Under the pieces are notes generated by a model, which saw nothing but the letters and a program-made list of their open reading frames with translations, did not search any database and had not been told where the DNA came from. DNA of 64,000 nt. Source: Dermatemys mawii. Lineage: Eukaryota; Chordata; Testudines; Dermatemydidae. Each line of letters opens with the position of its first letter. Within the stretch, counting starts at the first letter, position 1. Shown one piece after another: positions 24,501-36,500 of this stretch. The DNA lies in assembly GCA_007922305.1 (NCBI GenBank), contig ML677460.1, positions 343,153-407,152 of the forward strand, read 5' to 3'. The position numbers and the translations under genes were made by a program.

Positions 24501-27500
24501 TTCAGCAAGAACTTCGCCACAATGGGCCTAGGACTCTGTAGCTTCCTGCCAGGCCTGGCAGGGCCAACGTGACAGATCCGCCCTGCAGGCCCCAAGCAGG
24601 TGCTGTGAGGAGGGGCTGGAGTCCATCGGCCCCCTCCACTAAGAAGCAAGAACACAGGCCCAGGATGAGGCCAGGCTGCCCCTGCCACAGGGAACTCCCC
24701 ACTTGCCTGGCCAGATTATAGAAGGAAATGAGCTTACCCTGTCTGGGGCCCATCACCATGGTACGTGGGCACGACAGATTCCATGGAAGGCCAAGTTTAC
24801 ACTTCAAAGTTTTGTCAGCCCAACTACATCACTCAGGATGGGAGTTTTTTATGCCATAGCTGTGCTGACAAATGCCCCGGGGTAGGCATGATTCTACCAG
24901 CAACAAAGGGCTTCTTTTGCCAGGATAGCTCCTTTGCTCACTGAATTGGAATAAGCTATACCAGCAAAGGCCCTTTTTCTCCAGTATACTCTGCATCTCC
25001 GGTAGGAGGATTTGTCAGTATAGCTAGTACCAGTATAACCAGTATGAGTATAACCAGTATAGCTAGTACCAGTATAACCAGTATGAGTATAACCAGTATA
25101 GCTAGTACCAGTATAACCAGTATGAGTATAACCAGTATAGCTAGTACCAGTATAACCAGTATCAGTATAACCAGTATAGCTAGTACCAGTACAGCAAAAT
25201 TCTTGAGTGTAGATTAGTCCCAAGCCTCTGCCAAGTCCTGGCCAGGTGCTTTCTCCAAATCCCGCATGTCCCAAGGCCTCTCTCCCGGTGCTGGAAGCTG
25301 TCCCAGGACAAACAATGTGCAAACACAGAAGGAGCGCCAAAAAGCAGGTGGTCTAGGGCTGAGGATAGCAGGGGACCAGCAGAAGATCACACGTCCATCC
25401 ATGATTCACGCTGCTCTGTACTGGGAGCCAGTTCTCCCACCCACACTCCAAGCCTCCCTTAAGCTCTCTCCATGGCTGGAGCTGCAGGGTCCCATCTCCG
25501 TGCCAGCCCCTTGGTCCGATCATAACTCTAACCTCACCAGCAACACCCTGTCTTGCCTGAGCAGCGGCCACTGTCTCTGGACACAAAGTGCATGTGAACA
25601 AGGATGGGACCCGATGGCTCTGAGGGGTCGCTGCAGGCAGCTGCTTTGCAGCAGAGTGTGATGTCTCTGCCCTGGTGCCTCTGCTGGATGGGGCTGCTGA
25701 CCCCAGGCTGCTGCGAAATTACCTTTTTCTGACCCAGGATGTCACTCAGGGACACGTCAGCCTCGTGCAGCTGGGATTTCCTCTGCACCAGCCTCTCCTC
25801 TTCAGCACCCAGGTCCTGTGCAATGAATCAAACACACGGCTCGCTATGTCTATGACCTACCCTAGCAGCACGTCCCAGCTCTGCCCCAGAGCCCCGTCCA
25901 GCAGCTGACACAACCTGCCTCCGCCACCCCAACAGCTTCTCCTCTGCAGACAGCAGACAGGTCCTCTGCCCTGAGTTCCCATGTTACTACCCAGTCACGC
26001 TCTGGGTTTGCTGTTGTGCACGTGCATTAAAGCACAATCTTTGCACACATGACCATGTGCAAGGGGACAGACTCCAGCTTGCCTGGGCAAATGGAGGTTA
26101 CTGATCTCTAATTGGGGGTCTCTGTCTGTATCCCACGTGGGGGCCCAACACAACATGCACCCAAGTCCGGACACTACCAAACAGTGTATGTTGGCCAGCA
26201 CACGTGTAGCAGTTTTCCTCATTCTCCAGACTGGGGCAAAAGAGGCAGTGTGGGCTGATGCCTCTCCAGTTCCTCTTCGTACCATGAATCCAGCAGGATC
26301 TGAAGGACGGAGGGCGGACAGTGGGATACAGACAGGGACCACACCCCTCGAAGAACACCCCGTTACAGGGAAGTAACTTCCCTTTCTTCTTGAAGTGCTG
26401 GTCTCTATGTGTATCCCATCTGTGGGTGACTGACAAGCACTATTCAGCATGGAGGGGGGTGCAAGGGTGCTAGCAAGAAAGATGCTTGAAGTACAAGTCC
26501 CACTGCTGCATCCACAGCAGAGGCCTAAACGAGCACGTCATATGTTTTGTGAATGTGCGAATGGAACTCCAGGTAGCTGTTCTGCGTCCAGGGCCGGTGC
26601 AAGGATATTTTGTGCCATAGGCGAAACTTCCACCATGCACCCCCCTTCCCCGTTCCTCCCCTGGGAGCATCACTTATTATAAACTTTCAAAATACTTTCA
26701 AAAATACCCCCTTTTTAGTCACGTATACTTCCCTCCTTCATATCAAAATCTACTACATTTTATTCTACCTTTAGAATAGCCAATTACTGTTATGAATAAC
26801 ATTTATAAAATTAGAATGGCGGATACTCCATAATACAACAACTGACAATATCCATATGACAAATTTCAACAACCTACACACGCATATTCACACATAAACA
26901 TATACACTCAAATACTCAACACACACACACACACAACTGACACAAACTATTAGTGAAATGATGCAGCAGCACTTGTCAGAGTCTTAGATCTGAAACAACT
27001 CAACACAAATAGTTTGCCTCAGTCGACAACCTCCGAAAACCAGTAAATGCAGCAATACAAACAGCCTGTCCGAATGGGGAACGGCTACAGGCGATGAGAA
27101 AAATGACGTCATTGCCATTTGTACCGTAGTGAAGCAGGACGCTTGTGCCCCAACGCAGAGCTGGCGTAGGCTAGAGCTGTAATGTACGAGAGAACGAGAA
27201 CTTAACATGCACGTTCAGCGACGTGTCTCTTTTCTTTATTCATTCATTTTCCAGCAATAGTGTAAAAAAAAAATTTGGGCACCGCTTTTTGCCGCCCTAG
27301 GCGGCTGCCTAGTTCGCCTAGTGGTTACACCAGCCCTGTCTGCGTGTGTCCAGCAATGGTACTTTCTAAAGCGATGCTGTGGAGGAAGCTTGTGCTCTCC
27401 TGGAGCGTGCCCTTCCCTCATCAGGTGGACGGATATGTGCTAATCGGTAGCACCCAGAGATCCATCTGGAGATTCTCAGAGCAGATTATCGCTTCTCCTC

Positions 27501-30500
27501 GCAACCTGTCTGCTATGGCAAGAAATAGCCTAGGTGATCTGCTGATAGATTTGGTCCTCTGCAGGTAGAATTCTAAGGGGTGTCTGAGTCAAGGGAGCAG
27601 AGGGCTGGGAAAGGAAAGGAAGCAGGTAAGTGGATAGTGAGGTTGACAGGGCATTCAGAAATAATTTTTTTGTGGGGGGGGAGAGTTAGAATGTAGACAA
27701 AGAGATTTTTTTCCTGGAGACAAACAGTGGGATGACTCCAGACACCCTCTCGGGGCCGCAGAATAGGCTGCAGAACAGCCAGAAGCCAGTGCAGAAAGTC
27801 CTGGACCTCCTCTGGAGGTCACTGGCTATCCCCCAAAGCAGCTCTCGGTACTGCCTATGGTTGTCCAGCAGAGAGGGTGAGGATGGAACGACAGCTGCAG
27901 CCAGAGATGGAGGCCAAGATTCCTGTCAGTACTGTATCTGCAAATCTGGGTCTCCGTGCTCCTCGTACTCTGTCAGATCTGGTGAGTGCCGAGGTGTGGT
28001 GGGATTCATGGATGGATTCAGGGCATCTCCCACAGGAACTCCAGAGGCCCCAATATGGCCAAAAGGAGGGATTGATCAGGAGGGAGAACCCCCACAGCAT
28101 CAGGTACTAGTGGTCCCTGGAGACATCACATCAGGGAGGACGGGGCTTAGATCTCTGCGAGGAGATGACTGATCAGCCAGAGCGTACGATCACTCTGAGA
28201 ACTGCTCTTCTCCAGCGGTGGGGTGGATAGTACCGGAGGGCGCATGCTCCTGCCTGGAGACTGGAGAGGGGACGGCTCCCGTGACATTGTTTTGTCCTCT
28301 GGCAGAGCAATAGTGACAAGAGTCCTGTGGCACCTTACAGACTAACACACGTATTGGAGCATAAGCTTTCACGGGCTAGTACCCACTTCGTCAGATGCAT
28401 GCAGATCCAGATGAACACGGCTACGCCTCTGAGTCTTGGCATAGCAATGTCTCTCAGAAGGACTGGGCCGGTGAGGAGAGGAGACTACGGAGAAGGGAAG
28501 AAGATATCCTCTGGTATAATGTAGCTGTCCGGACAGCCCGGTGGTCAGGGACAACCAAGGCCAGTGCAAGGATATCTTGCGCCTTAGGCGAAACTTCCAC
28601 ATTGTGCCCCCCTTCCCCCTCGGTTTATCGAGGGGCAAATCCCAGCAAACCTTTATAGACCCCCAGGGGCCAGCCGTGATCAGGGGCTGCTCCCCAGACC
28701 ATGTTCCTCCTCCCCACCCCGAGTTCCCCTAGAGGGTACACAGCCCCCATGAGCCCTCCCCACCCCACTGGGCCCCCTGCCCCGAGTCCACTCAATGGTT
28801 TTGCCGGGCTTGGGCCACTGCAGCAGCTTCTGCACCGTGCCAATGTCTCCGCCTTCACCGCCTGCATCAGCTCCTGGTCCTTGCCCATGGCGAGCGGCCG
28901 GGCGTGGTGGGAGCGGGCTGCCCTCAGAGGCCGAGCATCCCCTGGCCAGGATGCGGTTCACATGCCTGGGAGCCACAGAGCCCGAACGCGGCGAGGGGAC
29001 GAACCAGGGGGGACCATGGGGCCGGCACCCACGATGCATCTGCTACAGGAGCCCCTGGGACGGGGGGTGCCAGGCCACAGCCTCAGCAGGAGTAGAGTTA
29101 CCATATTCGAACTTTCAAAAAAGAGGACACTCCATGGAGGTGGGGGGGAGCCCTGCCCCCTATCCACACCCTCCCACTTCCTGCCCCCTGACTGCCCCCT
29201 ACAAAACCCCCAACCCATCCAACCCCCTGCTCCTTGTCCCCTGATCAACCCCTCTCGAGACCCCTGCCCCTAACCACCCCCCGGGACCTCACCCCGACCT
29301 GTCCCGACTGCCCCAACCCTTATCCACATTGCCCCTTCCCCCAGAAGCCCCGACCCATCTAACCCCCCTGCTCCCTGTCCTTTGACTGCCCCAACCTCTC
29401 TCCACACCAATGCCCCTTGACAGGCCCCCTCAGAACCCTAGACCCATCTAACCCCCCCTGCTCCCTGACTGCCCCGACCCCTCTCCACACCCCCTTCCCC
29501 TGACAGCCCCCCCCCCCCCAGAATCTCTTATCCATCAAACCTCCTTGCTCCATCCCTTGACTGCCCCCTCCAGAGACCCCCTGCCCCTTCTCCAACCCCC
29601 CGGCATGCTACTGCAGACACGCTGCCTCGCTCCTCCACGGATCGCACAGCCCGGCCCCTGCTGCGCTGGGCTGCAGGGGAGGGGGATGGAGGACAAGAAC
29701 AAGGAGGAGGGGAGGGGAGGAGCTCTAGAGCTGCCAGAGGTCTCGATGCGAGCGGCCTGGCTGGTTTGTGGGGGGCACGGCTACTCCCCGCTAGCGGCGC
29801 CGCTGCCTTTGCGGGGCTGCTGCCCCCCTGCGCACACTGCGCTGGCTTCTCCATGGCTGGGGCTCCTTGGCTCCTCTATGCCGGCCGCCTGGGATACCCC
29901 AGTGTAGCAGGGGCCGCTCGGCGCCCTGGGCGGGGGGCAGGGAGGCTGGGACCAGCCCATGGGGCAGGGCACCACCTTTTGGCACCTCTCAAATCTTGGC
30001 ACCCTAGGTGACCAGCTAATTCGCCTAGTGGTTGCACCAGCCCTGGGGACAACGATTCCGACACGTCCCAGGAAGCCGTAGCCGGGCTCGGTCTTTAGGA
30101 GGATGGGACAGCACAGAGGAAGAAGCAGACCCAACACTTCTGGATGGAGCCGGCGGTGTCCGTCCTGTTTTGGAGCTGGAGCCACTGACAGATCCTTCTT
30201 CTTCTGCACTTTACCCGCCAGCCTGCGGGTATTTCACAGTCTTGGACCCAGAGGATTTGCATGTGAAGGCTTGTCCAGCCTGGGCGGGCTCAGGAAGGGA
30301 TCCCTTCTTTTATGGATAGATTTGGGGGATCTGACCAGAGTTCCCCTTACTCTCATGGGAAGCCTGGGAAGAAGAGTCCTGAACTTAGCAGCTGTAGATG
30401 CTGTTCCTAAGCTCGTGCTCAGAGGGGCGTTGCCCATCTGATGGTCCAATGCATGGTGGGGTCTCCCTGGTCTGGATGAGAGTGAGGCCTCACAGCCTTC

Positions 30501-33500
30501 TCCATACAGGATTTCTTTAATCTACGCTCATGAACGTGGCATGTTCACGGTGGAGAAGAGGGACAGATGCTGCACCTTGCAGAATTTGTGTCTCACCCAA
30601 CCCGCAGAGACCTGCTGATGCTCATCACTCACAGAGGAGGAGAGAGGGCGGGAGACACAGTTCTTGAACCTGGAAGTCTGGGCATAGTCCCAGGCTGCAG
30701 GGAGGAAGAAAAAACTACCTACACTACCTCCCCTCCAAACTCAAGCTATGCTCACATAAAAACTACAAACTATTTACAGCTGATTTATCGAGGATTAAGA
30801 ATAAAAGTTTAGACGTCTGTGGACACAGGCCTAGCAGGAATGAGAAGGAACTGGAGAGATGTTGGCTTGCGCTGCATCTTGTGTCCTCGGACTGGACCAC
30901 GCGGAGAACTACTATCAGACATGGCTCGTTAGAACTTCCAGACTCGGGCCCCCAGGGCGCAACCCACCCCCCCATCCCTTGTGGGACACATCCAGACCAG
31001 CTCTCTTAAGAATCTTAGCTCCAGCACTTCCCATCTTTGGAGTGCTGAATTCTGCAGCCCTGACTGTGTTCTTCCCATGCAGTTACTTTGGGTAGAATAA
31101 TACTCAGCTCGGATATAACCCCAAAGGCTCCCGTGTTATAAAAGTGTAGGCAGCATGGTATCCTCATTGTAAACTAAAGGTCAGCAGGGTTAAGTAACTC
31201 GCCCAAGGCCCTGTGGGGAGGAAGTGTCAGGAGTGGGACTAGAAGGAAGTCACCAGACCCCCAGCACCCTGCTCTTACTGCTGGACAACATGCTACAGCC
31301 ACGGTATGGGAGACAGGATTGCTATACTCTGCTTCTGGGATTTCCTACATCACTTGTGGGGTCGCTGCCCTTGCCTGGATTTCTGGAATAGTGCACAGCT
31401 GAATGCACGGCTAGGGTCTCATGCAAGAGCTGGCTTGTAACAATTCTCTGCACTTCCTCGTGTCAATTTCAGGCAACTCTGCTACATGCCCCAGTCCCCA
31501 CGTTGCAGCCTCCGCCTGCTTCTTGACCTCCCTCGTGACCACTCCCTAAGTCAGGAGCCAGCACACCTGCTGCGCTCTGGGGGTGGATTCCTCCAGGATC
31601 CCCATCAGCAGCGACGTCCTGCACCCCAGGGTCTGCTCTGCGCCATGCAGTGCCCAGGGGGAGCTGGGCTGGCTGTCAGCTCAGAGGAAAGCAAGACTCA
31701 CAGTCTGCTGGGGAGGTGGGCACCTGCAGTGCAGGTACCTCCCAGGCAACACCCTGGGTCAGGAGGTCAATAATTCTCTCTGGGGAGTCCCTGTGCTTGG
31801 AGAATCACACTCAGGGGAACAGCCTTTCCCGACACCCTTGTCCCTCCAACCTGCCTCGCTAGCAAGACCAGCAGATCCCAACCACTGGCCACCCGGTCTT
31901 GGCACCTCTGCATTGGGTGAAGAGAATCCACGATCCCCCTTGTCCTCCTTCAGGGCCTGCTCCTACTGCCACTGAAGCCAGGGGGAGCTTTGCCACTGAG
32001 CTCAAGGGCAGCTGGCCAGTGCCATTGTTACAGCCTCTGTCTGGGTTCTGGGGCATCCCTGGATGGGGAGTCGTGGCTGCCAGCCCCTTCCCAACCACCC
32101 CACAAAGCCCCAGAATACACCTTCTCCCCTGCTGGCTCCACCCTCTTCTCCAGCTGGAAAGCTGGGCTCCCCCTGCCCCCGCCCCAGGCTGGACTTCACA
32201 GGCATCCTGCCCAGCCACACAGCGGTGCCCACCATCCCCAACAGCCCTGGAAGAATCGCCCTCTGCCGCAGGGACAGCACCTTGTGCTCCACGCATGCTT
32301 CCTTCCTGGGCTCTGCCCTGCTTGGCACTGAGCTCCACCTCGCAGGGCTGCTGCTCCTCCGTTCAGCGCTGCCATGAGACCACAGGAACTCTTCCTCTTC
32401 CTCCTCCTCCTCTTCATCAGTGACTGCACTGCTGGAGCCCAGGCACCTGTAAGAGCAGCAGCAGCTAATGCAGCATAGCTAGGCCACCCCTTCTTCACGC
32501 CCAGCCTCCGAGTGCCTGGAGTTCGCAGGCTCTGGGCTCCAAGGTCAAGAGGAGGTGCCTGCGCCCTGTGCCTCAACAAAGGATCCACGCAAGGGAGAGC
32601 ATCCCACCTGGGAGTACTGCAGCCAGCAGGAGGACTGGCAACACGGCCAAGAGATTCTGATGCAGGACTGGAGGGAACTGTGTCGGGGACTGAAAGCTGG
32701 GGGAGCCCACTCTGCATGAGCCAGTGGAATTAGCTGGGGGACTTGGATGTAGACCCATCCAGTCTTGTGTCAGCAGCTTGTGACCATTTCAGAATTCACA
32801 TCTCAGCTAGTGGTCCCTGGAGCAGCTGAGCGGCCCTGGCCTGCTCAGATCAGGTCGTGGCTTAAAAAAAAAAAAGCAAGAGTTTTACTGCAAGGTGCAG
32901 CGGAGCCTAAGGCAGAATCCTGGTTTCCCGACCCTCTGCGCTCATCACTACATCATCCTGCTCCAATCAGTCTCACTGCCACTGCTGGAGGTCAGGACGA
33001 GCAGAGACATGCAGGATAAAGGATGTGGAAAAGGGGTGAACAGTGAGGTTCAACATGTTCAGACAATAAAAAATTACTCAAGATAGTAAAGTCCAAAGCA
33101 GACTGTGAAGAGTTACAAAGGGATCTCGCAAAACTGGGTGACTGGGCAACAAAACGGCAGAAGAAATTCAATGAGGATTGTAATGCACATTGGAAAACGT
33201 GATCTGAACTATACATATAAAATGATGGGGTCTAAATTAGCTGTAACCACCCAAGAGAAAGATCTTGGAGTCACTGTGGATAGTTCTCTGAAAACATCCA
33301 CTCAATGTGCAACAGCAGTGAAAAAAGCCAACAGAATACTGGGAATCATTGTGTTGTAAAACACATAATATCATATTGCCTCTATATAAATCAATGGGAT
33401 GCCCTCAACATGAACACATGCAGTTCTGGTCGCCCCATCATAGAAAAGTTATATTGGAATTAAAAAGTTCAGAGAAGTGCAACACAAACGATTAAGGGCT

Positions 33501-36500
33501 GTGCAATGGCTTCCATATGAGGAGAGATTAAAAAGACTGGGACTATTCATCTGAGAAAAGAGATGACTAAGGGGGGATATGATAGAGATCTATATAATCA
33601 TGACTGGTGTGGAGAAAGTAAAGAAGGAAGTCTTATTTAATCCTTCACATAACACAAGAGCCAGAAGTCACTCAATGAAATTAACAGGCATCAGGTTTAA
33701 AACAAACAAAAGGAAGTTTTTCTTCACACAACGCACAGTGGAACTGTGGAACTCCTTGCCAGAGGATACTGTGAAGGCCAAGACTATAACAACGTTCAAA
33801 AAAGAACTAGATTAGCTCATGGAGGCTAGGCCCATCAATGGCCATGAGCCAGGATGCAACCCCATGTCCTCGAACCTCTGACTGCCAGAAGCATATGGTG
33901 GCATTGGCCACTGTCAGAGTCAGGACACTGGGTTAGATGGATCACTGGGCTGAGCAGTGCGGCTGTTCCTGGGTTCTGTCTGCAGGATTTAGCCTGGCGC
34001 CACGGCAGGTTGCACTGCCACAGGCAACGGGAGTCCTGGGCGAGTCTCCACAGGACCAGCATTGCTTGGCCTCATTCCAGGGGCCAAGCTGGGGGACTCT
34101 CATCAGCACTTACCCCAAAGAGTCTCTCCGTGGGCAGTGGGGCCCCTTGGTGCTGCGGCCCGGAGCTAGTTAGAGAAGAGAAACATCGTGTTGCCTCAGC
34201 AATAGCAGACTAGTTCCTGGGAACGCGCGTGCAGCCGAAAGCCAGCAGGAGGAGATGTGGGGAGCAGGGAGCCACCCCGCTAAGGAATCGCCCCTGCGAG
34301 TATGCGGCTAATGCAGGGGGACGGTGGGGCAGGGGTTGGGACCCCAGCAGCAAGATGTGAATGTGCGGAGAGGTCCGGGCTGCACTCCACAGAGAGCAGA
34401 GCAGGTGCAAACAGTCACTTGTGGGCTCAGATGGGAACAAGAGGGAGCGGGACCCGCACAGCTGCAAGGGGTGTCTCCATCCCCACACCCCCAGTGCAGC
34501 TCCATCGCTCTGCGACAACCAGAGAGAGGATGGTCTGGAGGACGAGACACCAGGGGGATTCACTGATGACCTCCCTGGGGAATGGCCGTCTGGCTGAGCC
34601 CTGGGGCCGTACCGCTCCGGCGGTGACCTTGGACTGTCTCTGTCCTCCCCGAGCCCAGGTTACTGTCAATGGGGACGGTGTCAAAACTGGTGATAGGAAC
34701 GCCTGAAAGAGGATGAGTGGGGGATGGGAGAGATGCCAAACCCAACTGACCCCAGAGTGAGGGGGGGTTTCCCTGCTACCCTCTCACCCCACTGAACCGA
34801 CTCCCCTGCTCACCCAGCCATGGCACAAATCCAGAGGCTCTGTCCTCCCCCAGATGCTGCATTTGTTTTACCCTCCCTGCAGTGCCAAGGAGCGCAGGCG
34901 TCTTCCAGGGTGGGGGACCAGCAGGCGAGGCTGGAGCAGGATCACCCATTTTCCAGGAGAGGGGCGGATTGATGGGGGGCACAGATCCCAGGCAGGGGCA
35001 GGACCCAGCGTTCTCCCTACAAAGCAGCAGCCAGTGGGCAGCTCCTCTTACAGCCACGTGCTTGTATTTGCAGGGCCCCGCATGGCCCTCGTCCCAAGCT
35101 GGGTTCAGGCTGCTCTGCCTCTCCCGACTCTCGGAGACCCCTGCCTCTGGGTCAGGACCTACCGAGAGGGCGACAATAGGAGCCAGGGGCTCCGGGAAGG
35201 CACATGCACTCCTGCATCCTGGGTCGTGCCGGGGGTGGGGGTGGGGACAGAGCTGCTGGTAGCACAGGGCCCACTGTCCCCCCAGCACCACCAGGTGGGA
35301 CCAGGCACTCAACACGAGACACCAGGCAAATCGGGGGCCAGGTGGAGCTCCCCCCTCAGCAATGACTGGGGAAGGGGCTGGGGCTTCCCTCGCCCCCCCC
35401 CAGCACTGAACAGAGAGAGTCCATGGGAGTCGGGGTGGGGGGTAACCAGGATTCCCCAGCTCTCTCCTCCCCCCAGCACCCACAGACACGGTGCCTGGAC
35501 CAGCACATTGTGGGGCCCCATCTGTCACCCCCTTCCAGCTGCCAACCCACCCCAGAATCCCTCAGCTTCCTCCCCGAGGGGACTGACCTCTCCTCTTCGC
35601 TCTGGAATCCATGGGGCTCTGCCCCCAACCACTTCTGCTGCTGGGTTGGCCCTGCTCCGAGCTTCAGGCTCTGCCCCAGCACCATCCCCACCGAGCCCCA
35701 CTGGGAGGGGAGCAGGGAGTCCCCCTTGCCCTCAATGCAGGGGCCAGTCCCAGTCACTTTCCCTGCACTGCCCTGAGCACAGGGTGTCTCTCACCACTGC
35801 CCTGGAACTTCACCCGGCCAGGCCTGTCCCTGCCGCCAGACCAGCAACCCCGACCCTGGGTTGCCACAGACATATGGTCCCACGTGTTCCCTGCCCTCCA
35901 CCCGCTCCCCCTGCTGCCAAAGCAAGGACAAGCGACCCGCGCGCTGCTCCGGGCACTGGGAGCAGATGGGCAGCGGGGGACAGGAACGGGTTGTGTCTCT
36001 GATTCACAGCACGGCATGTGTCCCTGCCCAAGAGGGGGCAGCCCTAGCAACTCTCCCTGCTAGTGCCCCAGGGGTGGGGACGTGACCGGGACCTGCCCAT
36101 CCCCTTGACAGACTGGCCAGGACCTGAGGGGCTTTGCTGGGCTTGCAAGGATGCCGGTGATCCCTGGGACTGCGACATCCCCGGGGTGTTGTGAGAGCCC
36201 CAATGAACCAGGAAGAGTCCACGAGATCCTCCATCTTCTCACCCCCATTGTGCTGTCACAGTGTGCCCCTGGCCTCGTACTGTTACTGCTCCCCTATGTG
36301 CTGATCCCGTGCTTCCCACCCATGCTGACCCCCTCCTCCCTAGCTCAGTCCCACGGTGACAGGCGCAGAGGGACGAGCCGGCTCTAGTTCTGGAGCAAGC
36401 CGGATGCCTCCATGGCTTTTTCGGACCCACGCTCCAGACTCAGTGTCAGGCCACAAGCTCCCCTCTCTGCTGGCCCAGACTGCAGCTCACAGCTCCGCCA

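Larger units (their letters stand above)
25985..30930. repeat. Unidentified large repeat broken by two hAT-like insertions
   Basis: Sequence on both sides of the hAT-like insertions at 26589 and 28556 reads as one continuous block, as shown by their target duplications. It includes GTTACAGGGAAGTAACTTCC and GTGCTGGTCTCTATGTGTAT, a start I associate with a family common in turtles but cannot name. The copy of the short dispersed repeat at 28308 is also inside it. No coding domain was recognised. The outer boundaries are approximate. Confidence 0.4.

Noticed and set aside
24894..25340. 148-codon minus-strand frame with a Tyr/Thr/Gly repeat
   Set aside because: It arises from the 39-bp minisatellite, whose length is divisible by three and so keeps the frame open.
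34776..36002. Overlapping open frames of 382 codons (plus) and 250 codons (minus)
   Set aside because: Both lie in GC-rich sequence where stops are rare, show no domain or conserved motif, and have no splice pattern that fits the gene model.
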